From NCBI RefSeq assembly GCF_024758505.1, contig NZ_CP077970.1:7006001-7070000 (forward strand): 64,000 nucleotides of DNA, read 5' to 3'. The position numbers were made by a program, and so were the translations under genes. This document shows positions 63,733 to 64,000 of the stretch, piece after piece; within the stretch, counting starts at the first letter, position 1, and the number at the start of each line of letters is the position of its first letter. The notes under the pieces were generated by a model. It saw only the letters and a program-made list of their open reading frames with translations. It was not told the DNA's origin and ran no database searches. Origin of the DNA: Bradyrhizobium arachidis. Its GTDB lineage: Bacteria; Pseudomonadota; Alphaproteobacteria; Rhizobiales; Xanthobacteraceae.

Positions 63733-64000
63733 CAGTGCCCTCCCTCGGACAGATCAACCGAGGCTCCACCACCGGCACTGTCGCCGCTGCGGACGGCGTG
63801 GGTAGCAGCGGACACGCCCTGGTTCACGGTCTGCGCGCGCTTGCGGCGTGCCCAAGCCGGCGCGGCGTCCGTTGTTGACGAACCGCCACCGAGCCCAGCA
63901 GCCATACGCCGTAGCGGGCTGACGATCGCCGAACCGCCTGCGCTGGCGACACCGCCCAAGCCCCCCGCTCGGTAAGCACTTGCCGCTCCTGTCGCTACCG
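63732..64000 (-). CDS. trbL: Conjugal transfer protein TrbL, C-terminal part
   Basis: The last 89 residues are visible; the gene continues beyond the right edge of the window. The glycine- and alanine-rich tail (YRAGGLGGVASAGGSAIVSP, AWARRKRAQTVNQGVSA) is typical of the variable C-terminus of TrbL (VirB6-like polytopic protein). Position before trbF and the shared base at the junction support it. Confidence 0.85.
   Translation of the reverse strand, partial: VATGAASAYRAGGLGGVASAGGSAIVSPLRRMAAGLGGGSSTTDAAPAWARRKRAQTVNQGVSAATHAVRSGDSAGGGASVDLSEGGH

Overview
The window looks like an integrative and conjugative element (ICE) or its remnant in an alphaproteobacterium, most likely a Hyphomicrobiales member near Bradyrhizobium, Rhodopseudomonas or Afipia. 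The indicators are the high G+C content, the ALAS-type hemA, the TrbL-F-G-I-DUF2274 gene order typical of alphaproteobacterial ICEs, the FdhX-FdhABC formate dehydrogenase type, HWE-kinase and FixJ-like remnants, and the MocR, FUSC and DUF1656 families. The genus is an inference from protein style, not from a marker gene.

Layout. 1-0.6 kb: the broken end of a P4-type primase/helicase, a strong bidirectional terminator and a tRNA T-arm-like scrap. 0.6-4.3 kb: an unassigned gene, a large tyrosine recombinase and, just upstream of it, a clean tRNA 3' end (probable attachment core). 4.4-23.2 kb: a patchwork of intact redox genes (flavodoxin-like reductase, three-subunit molybdenum aldehyde dehydrogenase, MocR regulator, DUF983 plus hemA, AraC regulator, SrpA-like catalase) among many gene fragments. 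23.8-28.3 kb: a compact NitT/TauT-type ABC transporter operon with an acyl-CoA dehydrogenase-like enzyme and an AhpD-like protein. 29.1-33 kb: hydrolase, broken thioesterase and a cyanide-insensitive-type bd oxidase with its small DUF2474 subunit. 34-40.6 kb: AhpD-like protein, serC and a bo3-type quinol oxidase operon cyoABCD. 41-48 kb: broken amine oxidase, RibD-like reductase, LOG-family protein, a FUSC/HlyD/DUF1656 efflux operon and azoR. 48.1-49.85 kb: a graveyard of fragments. 49.85-58.3 kb: a complete periplasmic formate dehydrogenase operon with assembly factors, carrying an internally deleted oxalate decarboxylase gene. 58.4-60.4 kb: more fragments. 60.4-64 kb: truncated LysR regulator, DUF2274, trbI, trbG, trbF and the end of trbL, part of a type IV mating apparatus.

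How the parts fit. The intact cargo is mainly electron-transfer equipment: periplasmic oxidation of aldehydes and formate feeding the quinone or cytochrome c pool, two different quinol oxidases, a haem-synthesis entry enzyme, and peroxide and quinone detoxification. Two further formate-producing enzymes, a formamidase and an oxalate decarboxylase, are present only as remnants. Many scars inside the window are partial copies of genes that are intact elsewhere in it (DUF983, FdhA, azoR, an SDR), and a ~220-bp element encoding a short ORF that ends in a terminator-like hairpin occurs twice.
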